From assembly GCA_002384055.1 (NCBI GenBank), contig DGAU01000008.1, forward strand, positions 1 through 17,247: DNA of 17,247 bases. Reading direction: 5' to 3'. A program made the translations under genes and the position numbers. The DNA comes from Flavobacteriaceae bacterium UBA4022 (GTDB lineage Bacteria > Bacteroidota > Bacteroidia > Flavobacteriales > Flavobacteriaceae). This document shows positions 1-7,152 of this stretch, in pieces (position 1 is the first letter of the stretch; every line of letters starts with the position of its first letter). Below the pieces are notes generated by a model. That model saw only the letters and a program-made list of their open reading frames with translations, was not told the DNA's origin and did not search any database.

Positions 1-2
1 GT

Positions 3-386
3 GCTGATTTGACTTCAGAGATCATGGGGCAAGGTGATTGGCAAATTACCCGTTTCGAAGATTCTGGTGTGGATGAAACCAATAACTTTAACGGATACAC
101 CTTTGTTTTTAACGCTGACGGCACGGTAGTCTCCTCAAACGGTACGCAAACCATCAATGGGACTTGGAGTATTTTTGACGACAGTTCGAACTCTTCTAGT
201 GATGATGATGGAAACTCAACGGACGACGATGACTTTAATCTCATGTTTACAGTGTCATCCACCAGCGATTTTGATGACTTGATTGACGATTGGGACTTTC
301 TTTCTGTGAGCCAAACCAAGATCGAGTTGTTCGATGTGAGCGGTGGAGATGGCACTACAGACTATCTGACCTTCGAAAAAATTTAA
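3..386 (+). CDS. C-terminal part of a small beta-rich, lipocalin-like envelope protein (5' end outside window)
   Basis: The reading frame is open from the first base, so the true start and any signal peptide lie upstream. About 127 residues are visible. The pattern is that of a small beta-barrel or lipocalin-like domain: a G-x-W-x-I strand near the beginning, then an aromatic strand ending in FNADGTV, then an N-G-T-W strand, and a terminal D-Y-L-T-F-E-K-I strand. Similar short proteins, usually lipoproteins of unknown function, are common in Flavobacteriia; I recognise the pattern from memory and have no alignment. Between the central strands sits a 19-residue segment made almost only of Asp, Ser, Asn, Gly and Thr (bases 177-233), which looks like a flexible or cation-binding loop. 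A strong terminator follows 18 bases after the stop. Function unknown. Confidence 0.7.
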   Translation, partial: ADLTSEIMGQGDWQITRFEDSGVDETNNFNGYTFVFNADGTVVSSNGTQTINGTWSIFDDSSNSSSDDDGNSTDDDDFNLMFTVSSTSDFDDLIDDWDFLSVSQTKIELFDVSGGDGTTDYLTFEKI

Positions 387-404
387 ACGCGTATTTCTGT
401 GTTC

Positions 405-438
405 AAAAAAAAATCCCGACGCGTTCGGGATTTTTTTT
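405..438 (+). terminator. Rho-independent terminator after the first gene
   Basis: A seven-pair GC-containing stem, ATCCCGA pairing with TCGGGAT, has a five-base loop. It is flanked by an A-run on the left and eight T on the right, so the A/T tracts extend the stem. It separates the left-edge gene from ffh. The A-run also lets it work on the opposite strand, though no leftward gene ends here. Confidence 0.9.
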
Positions 439-508
439 GTTTCCATTGGGCCTTTGAACTGGCCAATTTCATAAGCAAAATATTATACTCGGGTTTGGCG
501 CATTAGGT

Positions 509-539
509 TTTGATTCTGCCCAGGGAGTACTTATCTTTG
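509..539 (+). promoter_or_regulatory. Bacteroidetes-type promoter of ffh
   Basis: TTTG at 509-512 and TATCTTTG at 532-539 are separated by 19 bases. This fits the Bacteroidetes housekeeping consensus (-33 TTTG, -7 TAnnTTTG, spacer about 19-21). Transcription would start near 545, giving a leader of under 20 bases to the ffh ATG at 563. It is the best match of both elements in this part of the window. Confidence 0.75.
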
Positions 540-562
540 TCCACCGATACAATCCAAGAGAT

Positions 563-1891
563 ATGTTTGATAATTTAAGCGAAAAACTCGATAAAGCCCT
601 ACATCGATTAAAAGGGCATGGGAGCATCACCGAAGTCAATGTTGCCGAAACCCTCAAAGAGGTGCGGCGTGCTTTGTTGGATGCCGACGTCAATTTTAAA
701 ATCGCCAAAGATTTTACGACAACAGTCAAGGAGAAGGCCCTAGGTCAAAATGTGCTCACAACGCTGCAGCCAGGCCAACTTATGGTCAAGCTCGTCAAGG
801 ACGAACTCGCGGCACTTATGGGCGGCAATGTCTCTGAATTGAATCTGACGGGGCAGCCATCGGTTATTTTAATGTCGGGTCTACAGGGGAGTGGAAAAAC
901 CACCTTCTCTGGTAAATTGGCGCATTATCTCAAAACAAAAAAGGGCAAGCAGCCCTTATTGGTTGCTTGTGATATTTATCGACCAGCGGCTATTGATCAA
1001 TTGCATGTGGTTGGGGATCAAGTTGGGGTTCCTGTTTATAGTGAGCCGGATCAGAAGAATCCAGTCTTGATTGCGCAAAATGCGATTACTCATGCCAAGG
1101 CAAACGGGTATAATGTCGTGATTGTAGATACCGCAGGGCGGTTGGCGGTCGACCAGGCGATGATGAAAGAAATTGTAGCGGTTCATTCGGCTATTAAACC
1201 GGACGAAACGCTCTTTGTGGTTGATGCCATGACCGGTCAAGATGCGGTTAATACAGCCAAGGCCTTTAATGATCTTCTAAATTTTGATGGCGTGGTCTTG
1301 ACCAAATTAGATGGAGATACACGAGGTGGGGCAGCCTTATCTATAAAGCGTATTGTAAATAAGCCGATAAAATTTATCGGAACCGGCGAGAAGATGGAAG
1401 CCTTAGATGTCTTTTATCCAGAGCGTATGGCCGACCGTATATTGGGCATGGGAGATGTGGTCTCCTTGGTGGAACGCGCTCAAGAACAGTTCGATGAAGT
1501 AGAGGCCAGAAAACTACAGAAAAAAATTGCCAAGAATCAGTTTGGCTTTGATGATTTTTTGACTCAAATACAACAGGTCAAAAAAATGGGCAGCATGAAG
1601 GACCTCATGGGTATGATTCCGGGAGCGGGCAAGGCCTTAAAGGATGTCGACTTGGATGATGATGCCTTTAAGTATGTTGAAGCCATGATTCATTCCATGA
1701 CTCCGTCAGAGCGCAGCAATCCTGGTGTGATCAACGGCAGTCGCAAGAAACGGATCGCTAACGGGAGTGGGCGTTCTGTGCAAGAGGTCAACCAACTCAT
1801 GAAGCAATTTGAACAGATGAGTAAAATGATGAAGATGATGCAAGGCGGGGGCGGACGTAAGATGATGCAGATGATGGGTAATATGAGATAA
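563..1891 (+). CDS. ffh: Signal recognition particle GTPase Ffh (SRP54)
   Basis: Ffh binds signal sequences of nascent inner-membrane proteins with 4.5S RNA and delivers the ribosome to FtsY at the membrane. The 442-residue length is normal. The N domain covers about residues 1-90. The G domain carries the P-loop GLQGSGKTT (106-114), DIYRPAA (137-143), DTAGR (189-193) and TKLD (247-250). From about 311 to the end lies the methionine-rich M domain, with many Met in the last 35 residues and a GGGG turn, as expected for the signal-peptide groove and RNA-binding region. All GTPase motifs are intact. The gene has its own promoter and is followed after 52 bases, without a terminator, by folD, so the two are probably co-transcribed. 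Neither the 4.5S RNA gene nor ftsY is in this window. Confidence 0.98.
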   Translation: MFDNLSEKLDKALHRLKGHGSITEVNVAETLKEVRRALLDADVNFKIAKDFTTTVKEKALGQNVLTTLQPGQLMVKLVKDELAALMGGNVSELNLTGQPSVILMSGLQGSGKTTFSGKLAHYLKTKKGKQPLLVACDIYRPAAIDQLHVVGDQVGVPVYSEPDQKNPVLIAQNAITHAKANGYNVVIVDTAGRLAVDQAMMKEIVAVHSAIKPDETLFVVDAMTGQDAVNTAKAFNDLLNFDGVVLTKLDGDTRGGAALSIKRIVNKPIKFIGTGEKMEALDVFYPERMADRILGMGDVVSLVERAQEQFDEVEARKLQKKIAKNQFGFDDFLTQIQQVKKMGSMKDLMGMIPGAGKALKDVDLDDDAFKYVEAMIHSMTPSERSNPGVINGSRKKRIANGSGRSVQEVNQLMKQFEQMSKMMKMMQGGGGRKMMQMMGNMR

Positions 1892-1943
1892 TAAATCTGT
1901 TAAGCACGATGCTGCTGAGCAAATTAAATGAGTAAATGAGACC

Positions 1944-2825
1944 ATGACGGTATTAGACGGAAAAAAAGTAAGCAACGAGATCAAAGATGAAATTGCTGTT
2001 GTCGTACAGAAGATGAAAGCCAAGGGTGAAGGCATACCCCATTTAGCTGCTGTTATTGTGGGTGAAGATGGTGCAAGCTTGACTTATGTCGGGAGTAAAG
2101 TACGTGCCTGCGCGCGCGTTGGGTTTGATTCTACCTTAATTAGGCTGGCGGATGACATTACCGAGCAAGCGCTTTTAGAGACTATCGCGGGCCTCAATAA
2201 TAATGACGCCATTGATGGATTTATTGTCCAACTTCCCTTGCCCAAGCATATCGATACACAGAAAATTCTTTTGGCCGTCGACCCCAAAAAGGATGTGGAT
2301 GGCTTTCATCCCGAAAACTTTGGAAAGTTGGCTTTGGATATGGAGACATTTATTCCAGCGACGCCATTTGGCATTATGGAGTTGATCAAGCGCTACAATA
2401 TAGAAACTTCAGGCAAACATACCGTGGTTATTGGTAGAAGCCACATAGTAGGACGTCCCATTAGTATTCTGATGAGCCGCAAAGGTAATCCTGGCGACAG
2501 TACGGTAACCCTCACCCACAGCCGAACCAAGAATTTGTCAGAAATAACCAAAACAGCAGACATCATCATTTCGGCACTAGGGATTCCGGAGTTCTTGACC
2601 TCGGACATGGTCAAAGAAGGTGTTGTGATCATCGATGTCGGCATTACACGCGTTCCTGATCTAGATCATCCAAAAGGGTATGTCATCAAAGGAGACGTAG
2701 CTTATCAGGGCCTCATGGCCAAGGCGTCATATATGACACCAGTACCTGGGGGTGTGGGGCCAATGACCATCGCCATGTTATTACAAAATACCTTACTCGC
2801 CCGTCAAAGACGCGGTGCCTTGTAA
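1944..2825 (+). CDS. folD: Bifunctional methylenetetrahydrofolate dehydrogenase / methenyltetrahydrofolate cyclohydrolase FolD
   Basis: FolD interconverts 5,10-methylene-THF, 5,10-methenyl-THF and 10-formyl-THF using NADP+, supplying one-carbon units for purines and formyl-Met-tRNA in the cytoplasm. The length of 293 residues is typical. Catalytic residues Y48 and K52 appear in the YVGSK motif. They are followed by FIVQLPLP, then DVDGFHP with D119 in the position of the catalytic-site aspartate. The Rossmann part has the NADP signature IGRSHIVGRP, and the C-terminal family signature PVPGGVGPMT is present. A short insertion (RKGNPGDST) before the THSRT strand is, from memory, usual in Flavobacteriia. 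The ATG at 1944 gives an N terminus matching the family. It sits 52 bases after ffh and probably shares its transcript; the membrane protein gene follows after 46 bases. Confidence 0.97.
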   Translation: MTVLDGKKVSNEIKDEIAVVVQKMKAKGEGIPHLAAVIVGEDGASLTYVGSKVRACARVGFDSTLIRLADDITEQALLETIAGLNNNDAIDGFIVQLPLPKHIDTQKILLAVDPKKDVDGFHPENFGKLALDMETFIPATPFGIMELIKRYNIETSGKHTVVIGRSHIVGRPISILMSRKGNPGDSTVTLTHSRTKNLSEITKTADIIISALGIPEFLTSDMVKEGVVIIDVGITRVPDLDHPKGYVIKGDVAYQGLMAKASYMTPVPGGVGPMTIAMLLQNTLLARQRRGAL

Positions 2826-2871
2826 AATATAAAAACAAAATTGTATCTTGGATCGTCAATGCGGCGAAATC

Positions 2872-3594
2872 ATGGATACGGCTTTCTTTCAACCCAACAC
2901 GGATTTTTCATTTTTAGGGATACAGCATGTGCTGGTGGTCCTGTTTTTTTTGTTTGCTGGTATGGTCCTGATACGCTATGCCCGAGGACGCGATAAGCCG
3001 ACCCAAAATCGACTCTTTTTTTATCTGGCATGGCTCGTCTCTTCGAGTATTATTGTGTGGACACTCTTGAAATGGTGGATAGGTCCCTTTGATATAAAAG
3101 AGGACCTTCCGCTGCACCTGTGCAATTTCTTGGCTCTGATTTTGCCTGTCTTTGCCATTTATCGAAGATTTTGGATGTACGAAATTTTAGTGTTTTGGAT
3201 TTTGGCAGGAACGACTCAGGCCATATTGACTCCAGATTTGAGCGAAGGCTTCCCGCACGTTAATTTTTTTAAGTATTGGCTGGAGCATGCTGGGTTAGTC
3301 GTTTTCATCATTTATGCGACACTGATTTACGACATGAGGCCTACGGTTAAGAGTATTTTTAAGTCTTTTGGCGCGATACAGATTTATTTTATTGCGATGA
3401 TTGTCGTTAATGCCTTTCTTGGGTCCAATTATCTGTTTATATCGCGCAAGCCAGACCACGCCTCTCTTTTGGATGCCTTTGGGGACTGGCCCTATTACAT
3501 CCTGGCAGAGGAGCTCATTATGGTGCCTTACTTTTATGTCATTTATTTACTCCTTAAACGGTCGTCGCGCGTTCGATCAAAGGAACTGGCCTAA
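2872..3594 (+). CDS. YwaF/TIGR02206-type integral membrane protein of unknown function
   Basis: This 240-residue polytopic protein has about seven hydrophobic helices (roughly 14-34, 47-66, 80-96, 100-118, 138-155, 163-182 and 212-232). Residues matching the TIGR02206 (B. subtilis YwaF) pattern are LPLHLCN (79-85), the T-x-Q-A-x-L-T-P-D stretch (114-122), H139 in the next helix, GSNYLF, and SLLDAFGDWPYYIL near the end. The polar His/Cys/Asn set inside helices suggests a buried functional site, but no activity is established for the family. I chose ATG 2872, which starts just before the first helix; a TTG at 2848 would add eight polar residues and is less likely. The gene sits 46 bases after folD and may be the last gene of the ffh transcript. 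Its stop lies only 12 bases from that of the convergent lipoprotein gene, with no hairpin terminator between. Confidence 0.85.
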   Translation: MDTAFFQPNTDFSFLGIQHVLVVLFFLFAGMVLIRYARGRDKPTQNRLFFYLAWLVSSSIIVWTLLKWWIGPFDIKEDLPLHLCNFLALILPVFAIYRRFWMYEILVFWILAGTTQAILTPDLSEGFPHVNFFKYWLEHAGLVVFIIYATLIYDMRPTVKSIFKSFGAIQIYFIAMIVVNAFLGSNYLFISRKPDHASLLDAFGDWPYYILAEELIMVPYFYVIYLLLKRSSRVRSKELA

Positions 3595-3606
3595 ATCAAA
3601 GGGGGT

Positions 3607-4173
3607 CTACCATCCGATCATAAAGTACTTAAAGGGCGCGTCATTTGGAATTTGAGCTGCCTCAATCTTACTCGAGTAGTCGTATCTTATGTTCTCGGGC
3701 AAATGTTTTTTGTCAATAGTCAGATAGAGGTCACTATCCTTAAGGTAAACTACCACGGCATTGATCGCATTATCGATACTTTGAATTTCATGACTGGATT
3801 TGATCTGACCAAAAGTGCTTAAGGCATTGATGCCTTTGTTTGTTGTATAACGAGGGTCTAATATCCGGATATTGGCAATGACAGATTCTTGGTCATAATC
3901 GTCTGCCGGTGAAATGACTAAGAGTTTTTCGCCTTTTGTATTAAACACTTCAACTTCGCCTATCAAAGTCTCTAGATCGGAAGAACCATTGATTGCAACC
4001 AAGGAATCGGCAGGGAAAAAGGCCTTGAGTTCATTCATTTTGGTCGTGTTAGACAGGGGGCCTAATTGTCCTTGAGAAATATTGAATGATGTATTGTTGC
4101 AGGAAACAAGAGTTAGGGCCAATAAAAGTAATGCAATAAGGTTGTTGGTTTTTCTTGATAAGAATGAGTCCAT
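3607..4173 (-). CDS. Small lipoprotein of unknown function, 188 aa
   Basis: The N terminus is a lipoprotein signal peptide: basic R7-K8, a Leu/Ala-rich core, and lipobox L22-V23-S24-C25. The mature protein would therefore be lipidated on C25 by Lgt, whose gene is in this window. The residues after the Cys (NNTS) are uncharged, so there is no obvious acidic surface-export signal of the kind described for Bacteroidetes lipoproteins; periplasmic-facing anchoring is the simpler guess. The rest is a mixed alpha/beta sequence with alternating hydrophobic strands, for example one around residues 73-82 and VVVYLKDSDLYLTID, and no Cys. A motif like RYTTNKGINALSTFGQIKSS resembles small periplasmic proteins that repeat an ancestral strand pattern, but I cannot name a family. 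It is divergent from queE across 120 bp. Confidence 0.8.
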   Translation of the reverse strand: MDSFLSRKTNNLIALLLLALTLVSCNNTSFNISQGQLGPLSNTTKMNELKAFFPADSLVAINGSSDLETLIGEVEVFNTKGEKLLVISPADDYDQESVIANIRILDPRYTTNKGINALSTFGQIKSSHEIQSIDNAINAVVVYLKDSDLYLTIDKKHLPENIRYDYSSKIEAAQIPNDAPFKYFMIGW

Positions 4174-4204
4174 GTGACGCTGAGGTTAAGGTAAATGAAT
4201 AGGT

Positions 4205-4212
4205 CAAAAGTA
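4205..4212 (-). promoter_or_regulatory. -7 box for the divergent lipoprotein gene
   Basis: On the minus strand this reads TACTTTTG, a match to TAnnTTTG. It lies about 31 bases upstream of the lipoprotein ATG at 4173. I see no good TTTG at the expected -33 position, so the promoter may be weak or need an activator. Confidence 0.45.
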
Positions 4213-4281
4213 CTAATTGTTTGTTGCTTGTTTCATGAATTTATAGAAACTTTTTAGGGCGCCATTTTGATGTTTTAGTGT

Positions 4282-4289
4282 TAACTTTG
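4282..4289 (+). promoter_or_regulatory. -7 box directly before queE
   Basis: TAACTTTG matches TAnnTTTG, but ends only four bases before the queE ATG at 4294. Transcription would begin at or just after that ATG. The mRNA would therefore be leaderless, or the true start is further in, or the match is fortuitous. The nearest TTTG (4266-4269) is only 12 bases upstream, too close for a standard -33 element. Confidence 0.4.
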
Positions 4290-4293
4290 TGCC

Positions 4294-4935
4294 ATGGATT
4301 TTGCTCATTCAAAAGAAATCGAAAACGCCGTGGCCTTGGGCCTTTCATTGCCGCTAATGGAAGCTTTTTATACCATTCAGGGGGAAGGCTACTATAAAGG
4401 AACTGCCGCTTATTTTATCCGTATTGGTGGCTGTGACGTGGGTTGCCATTGGTGTGATGTGAAAGAAAGCTGGGACCCAAACCTGCATCCGCCAACAAGC
4501 ATCGAGATCATCTCTAGCCAGGCGCAGCAATATGCCAAGACAATTGTTGTCACTGGGGGTGAGCCCTTAATGTGGGACATGGATCCATTGACGTATTTGC
4601 TCAAGACTAAAGGCATGCAAACCCACATTGAGACTTCAGGGGCCTATCCTTTGACGGGTCAATGGGACTGGATTTGTTTGTCTCCAAAAAAAGCCAAGGA
4701 ACCTTTGGCTGAAATCTATGCGCATGCCGACGAACTCAAGATGATCATCCATAACCGTGATGACTTTAAGTTTGCCGAAGCTCAAGCAGCCAAGGTCTCC
4801 CCGAGCTGCAAACTCTATCTTCAGCCTGAGTGGAGTAAGCGGGATAAAATGATGCCCGAGATGGTTGCTTATGTCATGAAAAATCCAAAATGGATCATGT
4901 CTCTGCAGACCCACAAATATTTAAACATCCCATAG
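4294..4935 (+). CDS. queE: 7-carboxy-7-deazaguanine synthase QueE (radical SAM)
   Basis: QueE rearranges 6-carboxytetrahydropterin to 7-carboxy-7-deazaguanine, the step that builds the 7-deazapurine ring for queuosine in tRNA. It uses S-adenosylmethionine and a [4Fe-4S] cluster. The cluster motif is C47-x3-C51-x2-C54, followed by DVKESWD. The family strand FYTIQGEG precedes it, and GGEP at 88-91 is the SAM-contacting motif. The end SLQTHKYLNIP is the usual C terminus. At 213 residues it is complete. The N terminus is about 12-15 residues longer than in short homologues. GTG 4330 is a possible alternative start, while ATG 4357 would remove part of the first strand and is unlikely. queD and queC are not in the window. 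It stands alone between divergent and downstream promoters. Confidence 0.95.
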   Translation: MDFAHSKEIENAVALGLSLPLMEAFYTIQGEGYYKGTAAYFIRIGGCDVGCHWCDVKESWDPNLHPPTSIEIISSQAQQYAKTIVVTGGEPLMWDMDPLTYLLKTKGMQTHIETSGAYPLTGQWDWICLSPKKAKEPLAEIYAHADELKMIIHNRDDFKFAEAQAAKVSPSCKLYLQPEWSKRDKMMPEMVAYVMKNPKWIMSLQTHKYLNIP

Positions 4936-5094
4936 GTGCTCGAGGGTTCTCGGCCTTGAGTCTTTACCACTGCCCGATGGTTTTTCCCTCCGGTATTTAT
5001 GTGGGGCCTGATGGGGGTGTTTTTACACAAGTAATTGTTGATAACTTAGGCCGATCAATAGCGCTTAAGGCACTGAAATCATTGGTGATTTGGT

Positions 5095-5102
5095 TATATT
5101 TG
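5095..5102 (+). promoter_or_regulatory. -7 box of the gyrB promoter
   Basis: TATATTTG fits TAnnTTTG exactly and lies 40 bases before the gyrB ATG. No clear TTG/TTTG is seen 17-23 bases upstream (region 5070-5080). It sits in the 207-bp gap 4936-5142, the longest in the window, in which I see no convincing hairpin terminator or other gene. Confidence 0.55.
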
Positions 5103-5142
5103 TTAGCATAAGATATCAGCACAATTTAACACCCTAATTTTT

Positions 5143-7083
5143 ATGAGCGAAGAAGCTAAAAACACCAATTATGGCGCCGATAATATTCAGGCTTTGGAAG
5201 GTATGGAGCATGTCCGCATGCGCCCCTCAATGTATATCGGTGATATAGGTGTTCGTGGACTCCATCATTTGGTTTATGAGGTAATTGACAACTCCATCGA
5301 TGAGGCTCTAGCGGGTCATTGCGACACGATCGAGGTTTGGATCAATACCGATAATTCAGTCACTGTCAAAGATAACGGACGAGGAATACCAGTAGATTTA
5401 CATAAAAAAGAAGGTGTTTCTGCCTTAGAAGTGGTGATGACCAAAATTGGCGCTGGCGGTAAATTCGATAAAGATTCCTACAAGGTTTCTGGAGGGCTGC
5501 ATGGTGTTGGGGTAAGTTGTGTGAATGCTTTGTCGGAGCGCTTAAGAGCTGTTGTTTATCGAGACGGCAAAATTTGGGAGCAAGAGTACGAACGCGGAAA
5601 ATCTTTATATCCGGTCAGATCTATTGGTGAGACCACAGAGCGAGGTACTTTGGTGACGTTCACCCCAGATGCAGAGATATTTAAGCAGACAAGAGAATAC
5701 AACTACGACACCTTAGCGAGTCGTCTTCGGGAGCTGGCTTATCTGAATAAAGGTATTGTTATTTATTTGACTGATCAACGTGAGACCGACGAAAGCGGGG
5801 AGCACCCCAGAGAGAAGTTTCATAGTGAAGAAGGTCTTAAGGAATTCATCAAGTATTTGGACAGTAATAGAGTGCCGTTGATTGCTGATGTCATTTTCAT
5901 GGAAGGGGAGAAGAACGATATTCCTGTGGAAGTCGCCATGATCTACAATACTTCGTTTAGCGAAAATTTACATTCTTATGTCAATAACATTAACACGCAC
6001 GAGGGAGGGACGCACTTGTCTGGTTTTAGACGCGGACTAACCACAACGCTCAAGAAATATGCAGATGCCTCAGGGCTGCTCGATAAGCTCAAGTTTGAAA
6101 TATCGGGAGATGACTTTCGCGAAGGGCTTACGGCCATCATTTCGGTTAAAGTTGCTGAGCCTCAATTTGAAGGCCAAACAAAAACAAAATTAGGCAATCG
6201 TGATGTTACCGCTGCGGTGAGTCAAGCGGTGTCAGAGATGCTTGAGAATTACCTTGAGGAACACCCCAATGACGCCAAGACGATTGTTCAGAAAGTTATT
6301 TTAGCGGCTACAGCAAGACATGCGGCGCGGAAGGCTCGTGAGATGGTCCAGCGTAAAACCGTTATGGGAGGCGCAGGTTTGCCGGGTAAATTATCTGATT
6401 GTTCTGAGCAAGATCCAGCAAAATGTGAAGTATTTCTTGTAGAGGGTGACTCTGCAGGGGGTACCGCAAAGCAAGGGCGGGATCGTAATTTCCAAGCCAT
6501 TTTACCGCTTCGCGGTAAAATCCTCAATGTTGAGAAGGCTATGCAGCATAAAGTATTCGAGAATGAAGAAATCAAAAATATCTTCACGGCCCTCGGGGTC
6601 ACTATTGGCACAGAAGAAGATGCGAAGGCTTTAAATTTAGCAAAACTGCGCTATCATAAAGTAGTCATCATGTGTGATGCGGATGTCGATGGAAGCCATA
6701 TTTCAACACTTATCCTTACTTTCTTTTTCCGCTATATGCGTGAATTGGTCGAGAGCGGACATGTTTACATTGCCACACCACCTCTATACTTGGTGAAAAA
6801 GGGTGCGAAAAAAGCTTATGCTTGGAACGATGAGCAGCGTGATGCACTTAATTTGGAGTATGGCGGTAGCGCAGGGATCCAACGTTATAAAGGTCTTGGG
6901 GAGATGAATGCCGAACAACTCTGGGATACCACGATGAATCCCGATTTTAGAACATTGCGCCATGTGACCATAACCAACGGAACCGAGGCCGATCGCGTCT
7001 TCTCTATGCTTATGGGTGATGAAGTCCCGCCGCGCCGTGAGTTTATCGAAAAAAATGCGGTTTATGCCAATATTGATGCCTAA
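5143..7083 (+). CDS. gyrB: DNA gyrase subunit B
   Basis: GyrB is the ATPase and TOPRIM subunit of gyrase; with GyrA it introduces negative supercoils. At 646 residues it has the short form without the E. coli-type insertion. The GHKL ATPase domain shows EVIDNSIDEA with E46 and N50 as general base and Mg2+ ligand, DNGRGIPV, and GGLHGVG. The transducer region carries QTKTKLG. The TOPRIM domain has EGDSAGG (434-440) with its Mg2+-binding Glu, PLRGKILNVEKA, and DADVDGSH (512-519). The C-terminal part has RYKGLGEMN and the W-x-T-T-M-N-P stretch. IAT-type parE features are not evident, and the GyrB-like C terminus and start (NIQALEGMEHVRMRPSMYIG) favour gyrB over parE. It has its own -7 box; mdh follows after 69 bases with no obvious terminator. 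Confidence 0.97.
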   Translation: MSEEAKNTNYGADNIQALEGMEHVRMRPSMYIGDIGVRGLHHLVYEVIDNSIDEALAGHCDTIEVWINTDNSVTVKDNGRGIPVDLHKKEGVSALEVVMTKIGAGGKFDKDSYKVSGGLHGVGVSCVNALSERLRAVVYRDGKIWEQEYERGKSLYPVRSIGETTERGTLVTFTPDAEIFKQTREYNYDTLASRLRELAYLNKGIVIYLTDQRETDESGEHPREKFHSEEGLKEFIKYLDSNRVPLIADVIFMEGEKNDIPVEVAMIYNTSFSENLHSYVNNINTHEGGTHLSGFRRGLTTTLKKYADASGLLDKLKFEISGDDFREGLTAIISVKVAEPQFEGQTKTKLGNRDVTAAVSQAVSEMLENYLEEHPNDAKTIVQKVILAATARHAARKAREMVQRKTVMGGAGLPGKLSDCSEQDPAKCEVFLVEGDSAGGTAKQGRDRNFQAILPLRGKILNVEKAMQHKVFENEEIKNIFTALGVTIGTEEDAKALNLAKLRYHKVVIMCDADVDGSHISTLILTFFFRYMRELVESGHVYIATPPLYLVKKGAKKAYAWNDEQRDALNLEYGGSAGIQRYKGLGEMNAEQLWDTTMNPDFRTLRHVTITNGTEADRVFSMLMGDEVPPRREFIEKNAVYANIDA

Positions 7084-7152
7084 TACGCACATGCAGTAGG
7101 CTGGGGTCAAAACCAGAGATTGAAGCTAAAAAAATAAAAACAAATATATTCT

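Noticed and set aside
1930..1960. Short direct repeat AAATGAGTAAATGAG before folD as a possible regulatory site
   Set aside because: Only two adjacent copies of seven or eight AT-rich bases; easily due to chance, with no symmetry or conserved spacing.
4890..5111. 73-codon plus-strand frame overlapping the end of queE and running into the gyrB promoter gap
   Set aside because: It starts out of frame inside queE, has no coding pattern, and covers the gyrB -7 box. Treated as non-coding.
4936..5142. Possible riboswitch or small RNA between queE and gyrB
   Set aside because: I found no stable long-range pairing, no PreQ1-type fold and no terminator with a T-run. Only the gyrB -7 box is supported.
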